DNA of 64,000 nucleotides. Origin: Bathymodiolus brooksi. Its lineage: Eukaryota > Mollusca > Bivalvia > Mytilida > Modiolidae. Where the stretch lies: contig OY804589.1 in NCBI GenBank assembly GCA_963680875.1, forward strand, positions 19,240,413 through 19,304,412, in the 5' to 3' direction. The notes under the pieces are model-generated. The model did not search any database. It saw only the letters and a list, made by a program, of their open reading frames with translations, and was not told the origin of the DNA. Position 1 is the stretch's first letter. Every line of letters begins with the position of its first letter. The position numbers were made by a program, and so were the translations under genes. Of this stretch, positions 37,480-48,640 are shown in pieces.

Positions 37480-39690
37480 AGTTTTTTTTTTAATAGGATT
37501 AAGGTATCTCCGTGGATCATGTAAGATATCAGGTAGTTTGTATTTTAATAGGAGTAAGGTAGCTCCGTGGATCATGTAAGATATAAAGTAGTTTGTATTT
37601 TAATAGGAATAAGGTAACTCCATGGATCATGTAAGATATAAGGTAGTTTGTATTTTAATAGGAGTAAGGTAGCTCCATTTCGCGGATTATGTAAGATATT
37701 AGGTAGTTTGTATTTTAAAAGGAGTAAGGTAGCTCCGTGGATCATGTAAGATATAAGGTAGTTTGTATTTTAATAGAAATAAGGTAGCTCCATGGATCAT
37801 GTAAGATATAAGGTAGTTTGTATTTTAATAGGAGTAAGGTAGCTCCATTTCGCGGATTATGTAAGATATTAGGTAGTTTGTATTTTAAAAGGAGTAAGGT
37901 AGCTCCATGGATCATGTAAGATATAAGGTAATTTTTTTTTAATAGGAGTAAGGTAGCTCCATAGATCATGTAAGATATAAGGTAGTTTGCATTTTAATAG
38001 GAGTAAGGTAGCTCCATTTCGTGGATTATGTAAGATATTAGGTAGTTTGTATTTTAATAGGAGTAAGGTAGCTCCATGGATCATGTAAGATATAAGGTAG
38101 TTTGTATTTTAATAGGAGTAAGGTACCTCCATGGATCATGTAAGATATGAGGTAGTTTTGTATTTTAATAGGAGTAAGGTAGCTCCATGGATCATGTAAG
38201 ATATAAGGTAGTTTGTATTTTAATAGGAGTAAGGTAGCTCCATTTCGTGTATCATGTAAGATATAAGGTAGTTTGTATTTTAATAGGAGTAAGGTAGCTC
38301 CGTGGATCATGTAAGATATAAGGTAGTTTGTATTTTAATAGGAGTAAGGTAGCTCCATTTCGTTGATTATGTAAGATATAAGGTAGTTTGTATTTTAATA
38401 GGAGTAAGGTAGCTCCATGGATCATGTAAGATATAAGGTAGTTTGTATTTTAATAGGAGTAAGGTAGCACCGTGGATCATGTAAGATATAAGGTAGTTTG
38501 TATTTTAATAGGAGTAAGGTAGCTCCATGGATCATGTAAGATATAAGATAGTTTGTATTTTAATAGGAGTAAGGTAGCTACGTGGATCATGTAAAATATT
38601 AGGTAGTTTGTATTTTAAAAGGAGTAAGGTAGCTCCATGGATCATGTAAGATATAAGGTAGTTTGTATTTTAATAGGAGTAAGGTAGCTCCATGGATCAT
38701 GTAAGATATAAGGTAGTTTGTATTTTAATAGGAGTAAGGTAGCTCCATTTCGTGGATTATGTAAGATATTAGGTAGTTTGTATTTTAATAGGAGTAAGGT
38801 AGCTCCATGGATCATGTAAGATATAAGGTAGTTTGTATTTTAAAAGGAGTAAGGTAGCTCCGTGGATCATGTAAGATATAAGGTAGTTTGTATTTTAATA
38901 GGAGTAAGGTAGCTCCATGGATCATGTAAGATATAAGGTAGTTTGTATTTTAATAGGAGTAAGGTACCTCCATGGATCATGTAAGATATGAGGTAGTTTT
39001 GTATTTTAGTAGGAGTAAGGTAGCTCAATGGATCATGTAAGATATAAGGTAGTTTGTATTTTAATAGGAGTAAGGTAGCTCCATTTCGTGTATCATGTAA
39101 GATATAAGGTAGTTTGTATTTTAATAGGAGTAAGGTAGCTCCGTGGATCATGTAAGATATAAGGTAGTTTGTATTTTAATAGGAGTAAGGTAGCTCCATT
39201 TCGTTGATTATGTAAGATATAAGGTAGTTTGTATTTTAATAGGAGTAAGGTAGCTCCATGGATCATGTAAGATATAAGGTAGTTTGTATTTTAATAGGAG
39301 TAAGGTAGCACCGTGGATCATGTAAGATATAAGGTAGTTTGTATTTTAAAAGGAGTAAGGAAGCTACGTGGATCATGTAAAATATTAGGTAGTTTGTATT
39401 TTAATAGGAGTAAGGTAGCTACGTGGATCATGTAAGATATAAGGTAGTTTGTATTTTAATAGGAGTAAGGTAGCTCCGTGGATCATGTAAGATATAAGGT
39501 AGTTTGTATTTTAATAGGAGTAAGGTAGCTCCATGGATCATGTAAGATATAAGGTAGTTTGTATTTTAATAGGAGTAAGGTAGCTCCATTTCGTGGATTA
39601 TTTAAGATATAAGGTAGTTTGTATTTTAATAGGAGTAAGGTAGCTCCATTTCGTGGATCATGTAAGATATAAGGTAGTTTGTATTTTAAT
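37480..39690 (+). repeat. Diverged transition zone between family B and family A
   Basis: The agctcgatgg marker is absent. Units carry many private changes: runs of T replacing tttgtatttt, gatatcagg, taggaataagg, cgcggattatg, gtacctcc, gatatgaggtag, and a 1-bp insertion giving gtagttttgtatttt. About 38,040-38,508 recurs at 38,881-39,349 (offset 841), sharing gtacctcc, gatatgagg, the extra T, cgttgattatg and gtagcaccgtgg. Family A words begin near 39,690 with gtagccccatttcg and taggggtaagg. Confidence 0.75.
37482..37491 (+). repeat. 10-bp T run inside a monomer
   Basis: The usual tttgtatttt is here ten T in a row, so two substitutions (G and A to T) explain it without a length change. It is followed by taggattaaggtatctccgtgg. 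Related 11-T runs occur at 63,237-63,247 and 63,873-63,883 in the same flanking context. A separate 9-T run at 37,932-37,940 follows ggtaa. Confidence 0.9.
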
Positions 39691-42600
39691 AGGAGTAAGG
39701 TAGCCCCATTTCGTGGATTATGTAAGATATAAGGTAATTTGTATTTTAATAGGGGTAAGGTAGCTCCGTGGATCATGTAAGATATAAGGTAGTTTGTATT
39801 TTAAAAGGAGTAAGGTAGCTCCGTGGATCATGTAAGATATAAGGTAGTTTGGATTTTAATAGGATTAAGGTAGCTCCATTTCGTGGGTCATATAAGATAT
39901 AAAGTAGTTTGTATGTTAAAAGGAGTAAGGTAGCTCCGTGGATCATGTAAGATATAAGTTAGTTTGCATTTTAAAAGGATTAAGGTAGCTCCATTTCTTG
40001 GATCATGTAAGATATAAGGTAGTTTGTATTTTAATAGGAGTAAGGTAGCTCCATTTCGTGGATTATGTAAGATATAAGGTAGTTTGTATTTTAATAGGAG
40101 TAAGGTAGCTCCATTTCGTGGATCATGTAAGATATAAGGTAGTTTATATTTTAAAAGGAGTAAGGTATCTCCATTTCGTGGATCATGTAAGATATAAGGT
40201 AGTTTGTATTTTAATAGGAGTAAGGTAGCTCCATTTCGTGGATCATGTAAGATATAAGGTAGTTTGTATGTTAAAAGGAGTAAGGTAGCTCCGTGGATCA
40301 TGTAAGATATAAGATAGTTTGTATTTTAAAAGGAGTAAGGTAGCTCCATTTAGTGGATCATGTAAGATATAAGGTAGTTTATATTTTAAAAGGAGTAAGG
40401 TAGCTCCATTTCGTGGATCATGTAAGATTTAAGGTAGTTTGTATTTTAATAGGAGTAAGGTAGCTCCATTTCGTGGATCATGTAAGATATAAGGTTGTTT
40501 GTATTTTAATAGGAGTAAGGTAGCTCAATTTCATGGATCATGTAAGATATAAGGTAGTTTATATTTTAAAAGGAGTAAGGTATCTCCATTTCGTGGATCA
40601 TGTAAGATATAAGGTAGTTTATATTTTAAAAGGAGTAAGGTATCTCCATTTCGTGGATCATGTAAGATATAAGGTAGTTTGTATTTTAATAGGAGTAAGG
40701 TAGCTCCATTTCGTGGATCATGTAAGATATAAGGTAGTTTGTATGTTAAAAGGAGTAAGGTAGCTCCGTGGATCATGTAAGATATAAGATAGTTTGTATT
40801 TTAATAGGAGTAAGGTAGCTCCATTTCGTGGATCATGTAAGATATAAGGTAGTTTGTATTTTAATAGGAGTAAGGTAGCTCCATTTAGTGGATCATGTAA
40901 GATATAAGGTAGTTTATATTTTAAAAGGAGTAAGGTAGCTCCATTTCGTGGATCATGTAAGATATAAGGTAGTTTGTATTTTAATAGGAGTAAGGTAGCT
41001 CCATTTCATGGATCATGTAAGATATAAGGTAGTTTATATTTTAAAAGGAGTAAGGTATCTCCATTTCGTGGATCATGTAAGATATAAGGTAGTTTATATT
41101 TTAAAAGGAGTAAGGTATCTCCATTTCGTGGATCATGTAAGATATAAGGTAGTTTGTATTTTAATAGGAGTAAGGTAGCTCCATTTCGTGGATCATGTAA
41201 GATATAAGGTAGTTTGTATTTTAATAGGAGTAAGGTAGCTCCATGGATCATGTAAGCTATAAGGTAGTTTGTATTTTAATAGGAGTAAGGTAGCTCCATT
41301 TCGTGGATCGTGTAAGATATAAGGTAGTTTGTATTTTAATAGGAGTAAGGTAGCTCCATTTAGTGGATCATGTAAGATATAAGGTAGTTTATATTTTAAA
41401 AGGAGTAAGGTAGCTCCATTTCGTGGATCATGTAAGATATAAGGTAGTTTGTATTTTAATAGGAGTAAGGTAGCCCCATTTCGTGGATCATGTAAGATAT
41501 AAGGTAGTTTGTATTTTAATATTAGTAAGGTAGCTCCATGGATCATGTAAGATATAAGGTAGTTTGTATTTTAATAGGAGTAAGGTAGCTCCATTTCGTG
41601 GATTATGTAAGATATAAGGTAGTTTGTATTTTAATAGGGGTAAGGTAGCTCCATTTCGTGGATCATTTAAGATATAAGGTAGTTTGTATTTCAAGAGGAG
41701 TAAGGTAGCTCCATTTCGTGGATCATGTAAGATATAAGGTAGTTTGTATTTTAATAGGAGTAAGGTAGCTCCATTTCGTGGATCATGTAAGATATAAGGT
41801 AGTTTGTATTTTAATAGGAGTAAGGTAGCTCATTTTCGTGGATTATGTAAGATATAAGGAAGTTTGTATTTTAATAGGAGTAAGGTAGCTCCATGGATCA
41901 TGTAAGATATAAGGTAGTTTGTATTTTAATAGGAGTAAGGTAGCTCCATTTCGTGGATCATGTAAGATATAAGGTAGTTTGTATTTTAATAGGAGTAAGG
42001 TAGCTCCATTTCGTGGATCATGTAAGATATAAGGTAGTTTGTATTTTAATAGGAGTAAGGTAGCTCATTTTCGTGGATTATGTAATATATAAGGAAGTTT
42101 GTATTTTAATAGGGGTAAGGTAGCTCCTTTTCGTGGATTATGTAAGATATAAGGTAGTTTGTATTTTAAAAGGAGTAAGGTAGCTCCATTTCGTGGATCA
42201 TGTAAGATATAAGGTAGTTTGTATTTTAATAGGAGTAAGGTAGCTCCATTTCATGGATCATGTAAGATATAAGGTAGTTTATATTTTAAAAGGAGTAAGG
42301 TATCTCCATTTCGTGGATCATGTAAGATATAAGGTAGTTTATATTTTAAAAGGAGTAAGGTATCTCCATTTCGTGGATCATGTAAGATATAAGGTAGTTT
42401 GTATTTTAATAGGAGTAAGGTAGCTCCATTTCGTGGATCATGTAAGTTATAAGGTAGTTTGTATGTTAAAAGGAGTAAGGTAGCTCCGTGGATCATGTAA
42501 GATATAAGATAATTTGTATTTTAATAGGAGTAAGGTAGCTCCATTTCGTGGATCATGTAAGATATAAGGTAGTTTGTATTTTAATAGGAGTAAGGTAGCT

Positions 42601-45600
42601 CCATTTAGTGGATCATGTAAGATATAAGGTAGTTTATATTTTAAAAGGAATAAGGTAGCTCCATTTCGTGGATCATGTAAGATATAAGGTAGTTTGTATT
42701 TTAATAGGAGTAAGGTAGCTCCATTTCATGGATCATGTAAGATATAAGGTAGTTTATATTTTAAAAGGAGTAAGGTATCTCCATTTCGTGGATCATGTAA
42801 GATATAAGGTAGTTTATATTTTAAAAGGAGTAAGGTATCTCCATTTCGTGGATCATGTAAGATATAAGGCAGTTTGTATTTTAATAGGAGTAAGGTAACT
42901 CCATTTAGTGGATCATGTAAGATATAAGGTAGTTTATATTTTAAAAGGAGTAAGGTAGCTCCATTTCGTGGATCATGTAAGATATAAGGTAGTTTGTATT
43001 TTAATAGGAGTAAGGTAACTCCATTTAGTGGATCATGTAAGATATAAGGTAGTTTATATTTTAAAAGGAGTAAGGTAGCTCCATTTCGTGGATCATGTAA
43101 GATATAAGGTAGTTTGTATTTTAATAGGAGTAAGGTAGCTCCATTTCGTGGATCATGTAAGATATAAGGCAGTTTGTATTTTAATAGAAGTAAGGTAGCT
43201 CCATTTCGTGGATCATGTAAGATATAAGGTAGTTTGTATTTTAAAAGGAGTAAGGTAGCTCCATTTCCTGGATCATGTAAGATATAAGGCAGTTTGTATT
43301 TTAATAGGAGTAAGGTAGCTCCATGGATCATGTAAGATATAAGGTAATTTGTATTTTAATATTAGTAAGGTAGCTCCATTTCGTGGATTATGTAAGATAT
43401 AAGGTAGTTTGTATTTTAAAAGGAGTAAGGTAGCTCCATTTCGTGGATCATGTAAGATATAAGGTAGTTTGTATTTTAATAGGAGTAAGGTAGCCCCATT
43501 TCGTGGATTATGTAAGATATAAGATAGTTTGTATTTTAATAGGGGTAAGGTAGCTCCGTGGATCATGTAAGATATAAGGTAGTTTGTATTTTAATAGGAG
43601 TAAGGTAGCTCCGTGGATCATGTAAGATATAAGGTAGTTTGTATTTTAATAGGAGTAAGGTAGCTCCATTTCGTGGATCATGTAAGATATAAAGTAGTTT
43701 GTATGCTAAAAGGAGTAAGGTAGCTCCATGGATCATGTAAGATATAAGGTAGTTTGCATTTTAAAAGGAGTAAGGTAGCTCCATTTCTTGGATCATGTAA
43801 GATATAAGGTAGTTTGTATTTTAATAGGAGTAAGGTAGCTCCATTTCGTGGATCATGTAAGATATAAGGCAGTTTGTATTTTAATAGAAGTAAGGTAGCT
43901 CCATTTCGTGGATCATGTAAGATATAAGGTAGTTTGTATTTTAAAAGGAGTAAGGTAGCTCCATTTCCTGGATCATGTAAGATATAAGGCAGTTTGTATT
44001 TTAATAGGAGTAAGGTAGCTCCATGGATCATGTAAGATATAAGGTAATTTGTATTTTAATATTAGTAAGGTAGCTCCATTTCGTGGATTATGTAAGATAT
44101 AAGGTAGTTTGTATTTTAATAGGGGTAAGGTAGCTCCATTTCGTGGATCATTTAAGATATAAGGTAGTTTGTATTTCAAGAGGAGTAAGGTAGCTCCATT
44201 TCGTGGATCATGTAAGATATAAGGTAGTTTGTATTTTAATAGGAGTAAGGTAGCTCCATTTCGTGGATCATGTAAGATATAAGATAGTTTGTATTTTAAT
44301 AGGAGTAAGGTAGCTCCATTTCGTGGATCATGTAAGATATAAGGTAGTTTGTATTTTAATAGGAGTAAGGTAGCTCCATTTCGTGGATCATGTAAGATAT
44401 AAGGTAGTTTGTATTTTAATAGGAGTAAGGTAGCTCATTTTCGTGGATTATGTAAGATATAAGGAAGTTTGTATTTTAATAGGGGTAAGGTAGCTCCTTT
44501 TCGTGGATTATGTAAGATATAAGGTAGTTTGTATTTTAATAGGAGTAAGGTAGCTCCATTTCGTGGATCATGTAAGATATAAGGCAGTTTGTATTTTAAT
44601 AGAAGTAAGGTAGCTCCATTTCGTGGATCATGTAAGATATAAGGTAGTTTGTATTTTAAAAGGAGTAAGGTAGCTCCATTTCCTGGATCATGTAAGATAT
44701 AAGGCAGTTTGTATTTTAATAGGAGTAAGGTAGCTCCATGGATCATGTAAGATATAAGGTAATTTGTATTTTAATATTAGTAAGGTAGCTCCATTTCGTG
44801 GATTATGTAAGATATAAGGTAGTTTGTATTTTAATAGGGGTAAGGTAGCTCCATTTCGTGGATCATTTAAGATATAAGGTAGTTTGTATTTCAAGAGGAG
44901 TAAGGTAGCTCCATTTCGTGGATCATGTAAGATATAAGGTAGTTTGTATTTTAATAGGAGTAAGGTAGCTCCATTTCGTGGATCATGTAAGATATAAGAT
45001 AGTTTGTATTTTAATAGGAGTAAGGTAGCTCCATTTCGTGGATCATGTAAGATATAAGGTAGTTTGTATTTTAATAGGAGTAAGGTAGCTCCATTTCGTG
45101 GATCATGTAAGATATAAGGTAGTTTGTATTTTAATAGGAGTAAGGTAGCTCATTTTCGTGGATTATGTAAGATATAAGGAAGTTTGTATTTTAATAGGGG
45201 TAAGGTAGCTCCTTTTCGTGGATTATGTAAGATATAAGGTAGTTTGTATTTTAAAAGGAGTAAGGTAGCTCCATTTCGTGGATCATGTAAGATATAAGGT
45301 AGTTTGTATTTTAATAGGAGTAAGGTAGCCCCATTTCGTGGATTATGTAAGATATAAGATAGTTTGTATTTTAATAAGGGTAAGGTAGCTCCGTGGATCA
45401 TGTAAGATATAAGGTAGTTTGTATTTTAATAGGAGTAAGGTAGCTCCGTGGATCATGTAAGATATAAGGTAGTTTGTATTTTAATAGGAGTAAGGTAGCT
45501 CCATTTCGTGGATCATGTAAGATATAAAGTAGTTTGTATGCTAAAAGGAGTAAGGTAGCTCCATGGATCATGTAAGATATAAGGTAGTTTGCATTTTAAA

Positions 45601-48270
45601 AGGAGTAAGGTAGCTCCATTTCTTGGATCATGTAAGATATAAGGTAGTTTGTATTTTAATAGGAGTAAGGTAGCTCCATTTCGTGGATCATGTAAGATAT
45701 AAGGCAGTTTGTATTTTAATAGAAGTAAGGTAGCTCCATTTCGTGGATCATGTAAGATATAAGGTAGTTTGTATTTTAAAAGGAGTAAGGTAGCTCCATT
45801 TCCTGGATCATGTAAGATATAAGGCAGTTTGTATTTTAATAGGAGTAAGGTAGCTCCATGGATCATGTAAGATATAAGGTAATTTGTATTTTAATATTAG
45901 TAAGGTAGCTCCATTTCGTGGATTATGTAAGATATAAGGTAGTTTGTATTTTAATAGGGGTAAGGTAGCTCCATTTCGTGGATCATTTAAGATATAAGGT
46001 AGTTTGTATTTCAAGAGGAGTAAGGTAGCTCCATTTCGTGGATCATGTAAGATATAAGGTAGTTTGTATTTTAATAGGAGTAAGGTAGCTCCATTTCGTG
46101 GATCATGTAAGATATAAGATAGTTTGTATTTTAATAGGAGTAAGGTAGCTCCATTTCGTGGATCATGTAAGATATAAGGTAGTTTGTATTTTAATAGGAG
46201 TAAGGTAGCTCCATTTCGTGGATCATGTAAGATATAAGGTAGTTTGTATTTTAATAGGAGTAAGGTAGCTCATTTTCGTGGATTATGTAAGATATAAGGA
46301 AGTTTGTATTTTAATAGGGGTAAGGTAGCTCCTTTTCGTGGATTATGTAAGATATAAGGTAGTTTGTATTTTAAAAGGAGTAAGGTAGCTCCATTTCGTG
46401 GATCATGTAAGATATAAGGTAGTTTGTATTTTAATAGGAGTAAGGTAGCCCCATTTCGTGGATTATGTAAGATATAAGATAGTTTGTATTTTAATAGGGG
46501 TAAGGTAGCTCCGTGGATCATGTAAGATATAAGGTAGTTTGTATTTTAATAGGAGTAAGGTAGCTCCGTGGATCATGTAAGATATAAGGTAGTTTGTATT
46601 TTAATAGGAGTAAGGTAGCTCCATTTCGTGGATCATGTAAGATATAAAGTAGTTTGTATGCTAAAAGGAGTAAGGTAGCTCCATGGATCATGTAAGATAT
46701 AAGGTAGTTTGCATTTTAAAAGGAGTAAGGTAGCTCCATTTCTTGGATCATGTAAGATATAAGGTAGTTTGTATTTTAATAGGAGTAAGGTAGCTCCATT
46801 TCGTGGATTATGTAAGATATAAGGTAGTTTGTATTTTAATAGGAGTAAGGTAGCTCCATTTCGTGGATCATGTAAGATATAAGGTAGTTTGTATTTTAAT
46901 AGGAGTAAGGTAGCTCCATTTCGTGGATCATGTAAGATATAAGGTAGTTTGTATTTTAATAGAAGTAAGGTAGCTCCATTTCGTGGATCATGTAAGATAT
47001 AAGGTAGTTTGTATTTTAAAAGGAGTAAGGTAGCTCCATTTAGTGGATCATGTAAGATATAAGGTAGTTTGTATTTTAATAGAAGTAAGGTAGCTCCATT
47101 TCGTGGATCATGTAAGATATAAGGTAGTTTGTATTTTAAAAGGAGTAAGGTAGCTCCTTTTCCTGGATCATGTAAGATATAAGGCAGTTTGTATTTTAAT
47201 AGGAGTAAGGTAGCTCCATGGATCATGTAAGTTATAAGGTAATTTGTATTTTAATATTAGTAAGGTAGCTCCATTTCGTGGATTATGTAAGATATAAGGT
47301 AGTTTGTATTTTAATAGGGGTAAGGTAGCTCCATTTCGTGGATCATTTAAGATATAAGGTAGTTTGTATTTCAAGAGGAGTAAGGTAGCTCCATTTCGTG
47401 GATCATGTAAGATATAAGGTAGTTTGTATTTTAATAGGAGTAAGGTAGCTCCATTTCGTGGATCATGTAAGATATAAGATAGTTTGTATTTTAATAGGAG
47501 TAAGGTAGCTCCATTTCGTGGATCATGTAAGATATAAGGTAGTTTGTATTTTAATAGGAGTAAGGTAGCTCCATTTCGTGGATCATGTAAGATATAAGGT
47601 AGTTTGTATTTTAATAGGAGTAAGGTAGCTCATTTTCGTGGATTATGTAAGATATAAGGAAGTTTGTATTTTAATAGGGGTAAGGTAGCTCCTTTTCGTG
47701 GATTATGTAAGATATAAGGTAGTTTGTATTTTAAAAGGAGTAAGGTAGCTCCATTTCGTGGATCATGTAAGATATAAGGTAGTTTGTATTTTAATAGGAG
47801 TAAGGTAGCCCCATTTCGTGGATTATGTAAGATATAAGATAGTTTGTATTTTAATAGGGGTAAGGTAGCTCCGTGGATCATGTAAGATATAAGGTAGTTT
47901 GTATTTTAATAGGAGTAAGGTAGCTCCGTGGATCATGTAAGATATAAGGTAGTTTGTATTTTAATAGGAGTAAGGTAGCTCCATTTCGTGGATCATGTAA
48001 GATATAAAGTAGTTTGTATGCTAAAAGGAGTAAGGTAGCTCCATGGATCATGTAAGATATAAGGTAGTTTGCATTTTAAAAGGAGTAAGGTAGCTCCATT
48101 TCTTGGATCATGTAAGATATAAGGTAGTTTGTATTTTAATAGGAGTAAGGTAGCTCCATTTCGTGGATTATGTAAGATATAAGGTAGTTTGTATTTTAAT
48201 AGGAGTAAGGTAGCTCCATTTCGTGGATCATGTAAGATATAAGGTAGTTTGTATTTTAATAGGAGTAAGG
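39690..48270 (+). repeat. Family A satellite island 2
   Basis: The left part copies family A island 1. 39,751 to about 39,980 aligns with 6,357-6,586 (offset 33,394), including gtgggtcat and taagttagtttgca. The next stretch, to about 40,430, aligns at offset 33,339 after one 55-bp unit is skipped. 40,450-41,180 aligns with 7,291-8,021 (offset 33,159), three 60-bp units having been skipped. The right part consists of locally amplified cassettes marked by attagtaagg. Confidence 0.85.
43361..47255 (+). repeat. Family A higher-order repeat, four successive cassettes
   Basis: Marker attagtaagg starts at 43,361, 44,061, 44,776, 45,896 and 47,256, giving cassettes of 700, 715, 1,120 and 1,360 bp. 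Each marker is preceded by tcctggatc with ggcagtttg and a tccatgg unit with ggtaatttg (gttataagg in the last). The 1,120-bp cassette (44,776-45,895) is repeated in the next one, with 240 bp (four 60-bp units) added near 46,800-47,050. One private difference is taataaggg near 45,376 against taatagggg near 46,496. Confidence 0.87.
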
Positions 48271-48640
48271 TAGCTCCATGGATCATGTAAGATATAAAAT
48301 AGTTTGTTTTTAATAGAAGTAAGGTAGCTCCATTTCGTGGATTATGTAAGATATAAGGTAGTTTGTATTTCAATAGGAGTAAGGTAGCTCCATTTCGTGG
48401 ATCATGTAAGATATAAGGTAGGTTGTATTTTAATAGGAGTAAGGTAGCTCCATGGATCATGTAAGATATAATGTAGTTTGTATTTTAATAGGAGTAAGGT
48501 AGCTCCATTTCGTGGATCATGTAAGATATAAGGTAGTTTGTATTTTAATAGGAGTAAGGTAGCTCCATTTCGTGGATTATGTAAGATATTAGGTAGTTTG
48601 TATTTTAAAAGGAGTAAGGTAGCTTCGTGGATCATGTAAG
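47993..48640 (+). repeat. Second A-to-B junction
   Basis: The order is tttgtatgctaaaagg, tccatgg with tttgcatttt, ttcttgg, ttcgtggattatg, ttcgtgg, then family B-type units ending in tttaaaagg with gtagcttcgtgg and ggtaatttg. The first junction (11,359-11,830) has the same start (tttgtatgctaaaa, tttgcatttt, ttcttgg) and the same end. The second has extra units in between, including a 54-bp unit with ataaaatag and a unit with taggttg. Confidence 0.78.

Larger units (their letters stand above)
12788..37480 (+). repeat. Family B satellite island 1 with higher-order repeats
   Basis: The marker agctcgatgg starts at 12,788, 13,538, 14,288, 14,922, 15,037, 15,901, 16,191, 16,941, 17,691, 18,325, 18,440, 19,304, 19,594, 19,999, 20,633, 20,748, 21,612, 22,767, 23,691, 24,371, 25,121, 25,816, 26,450, 26,565, 27,544, 28,293, 29,097, 30,137, 30,886, 32,495, 34,459, 35,672 and 37,106, with a one-base variant near 31,635 and 33,359. 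Spacings of 750, 634, 115, 864 and 290 recur and equal sums of 60-, 55- and 54-bp units. Long units mostly read ggattatg and short units ggatcatg. Confidence 0.9.

Noticed and set aside
37480..39690. Possible transposon remnant in the diverged zone with T runs
   Set aside because: Every base is still readable as satellite monomers with substitutions and small indels. There are no terminal repeats, target-site duplications or unique sequence.
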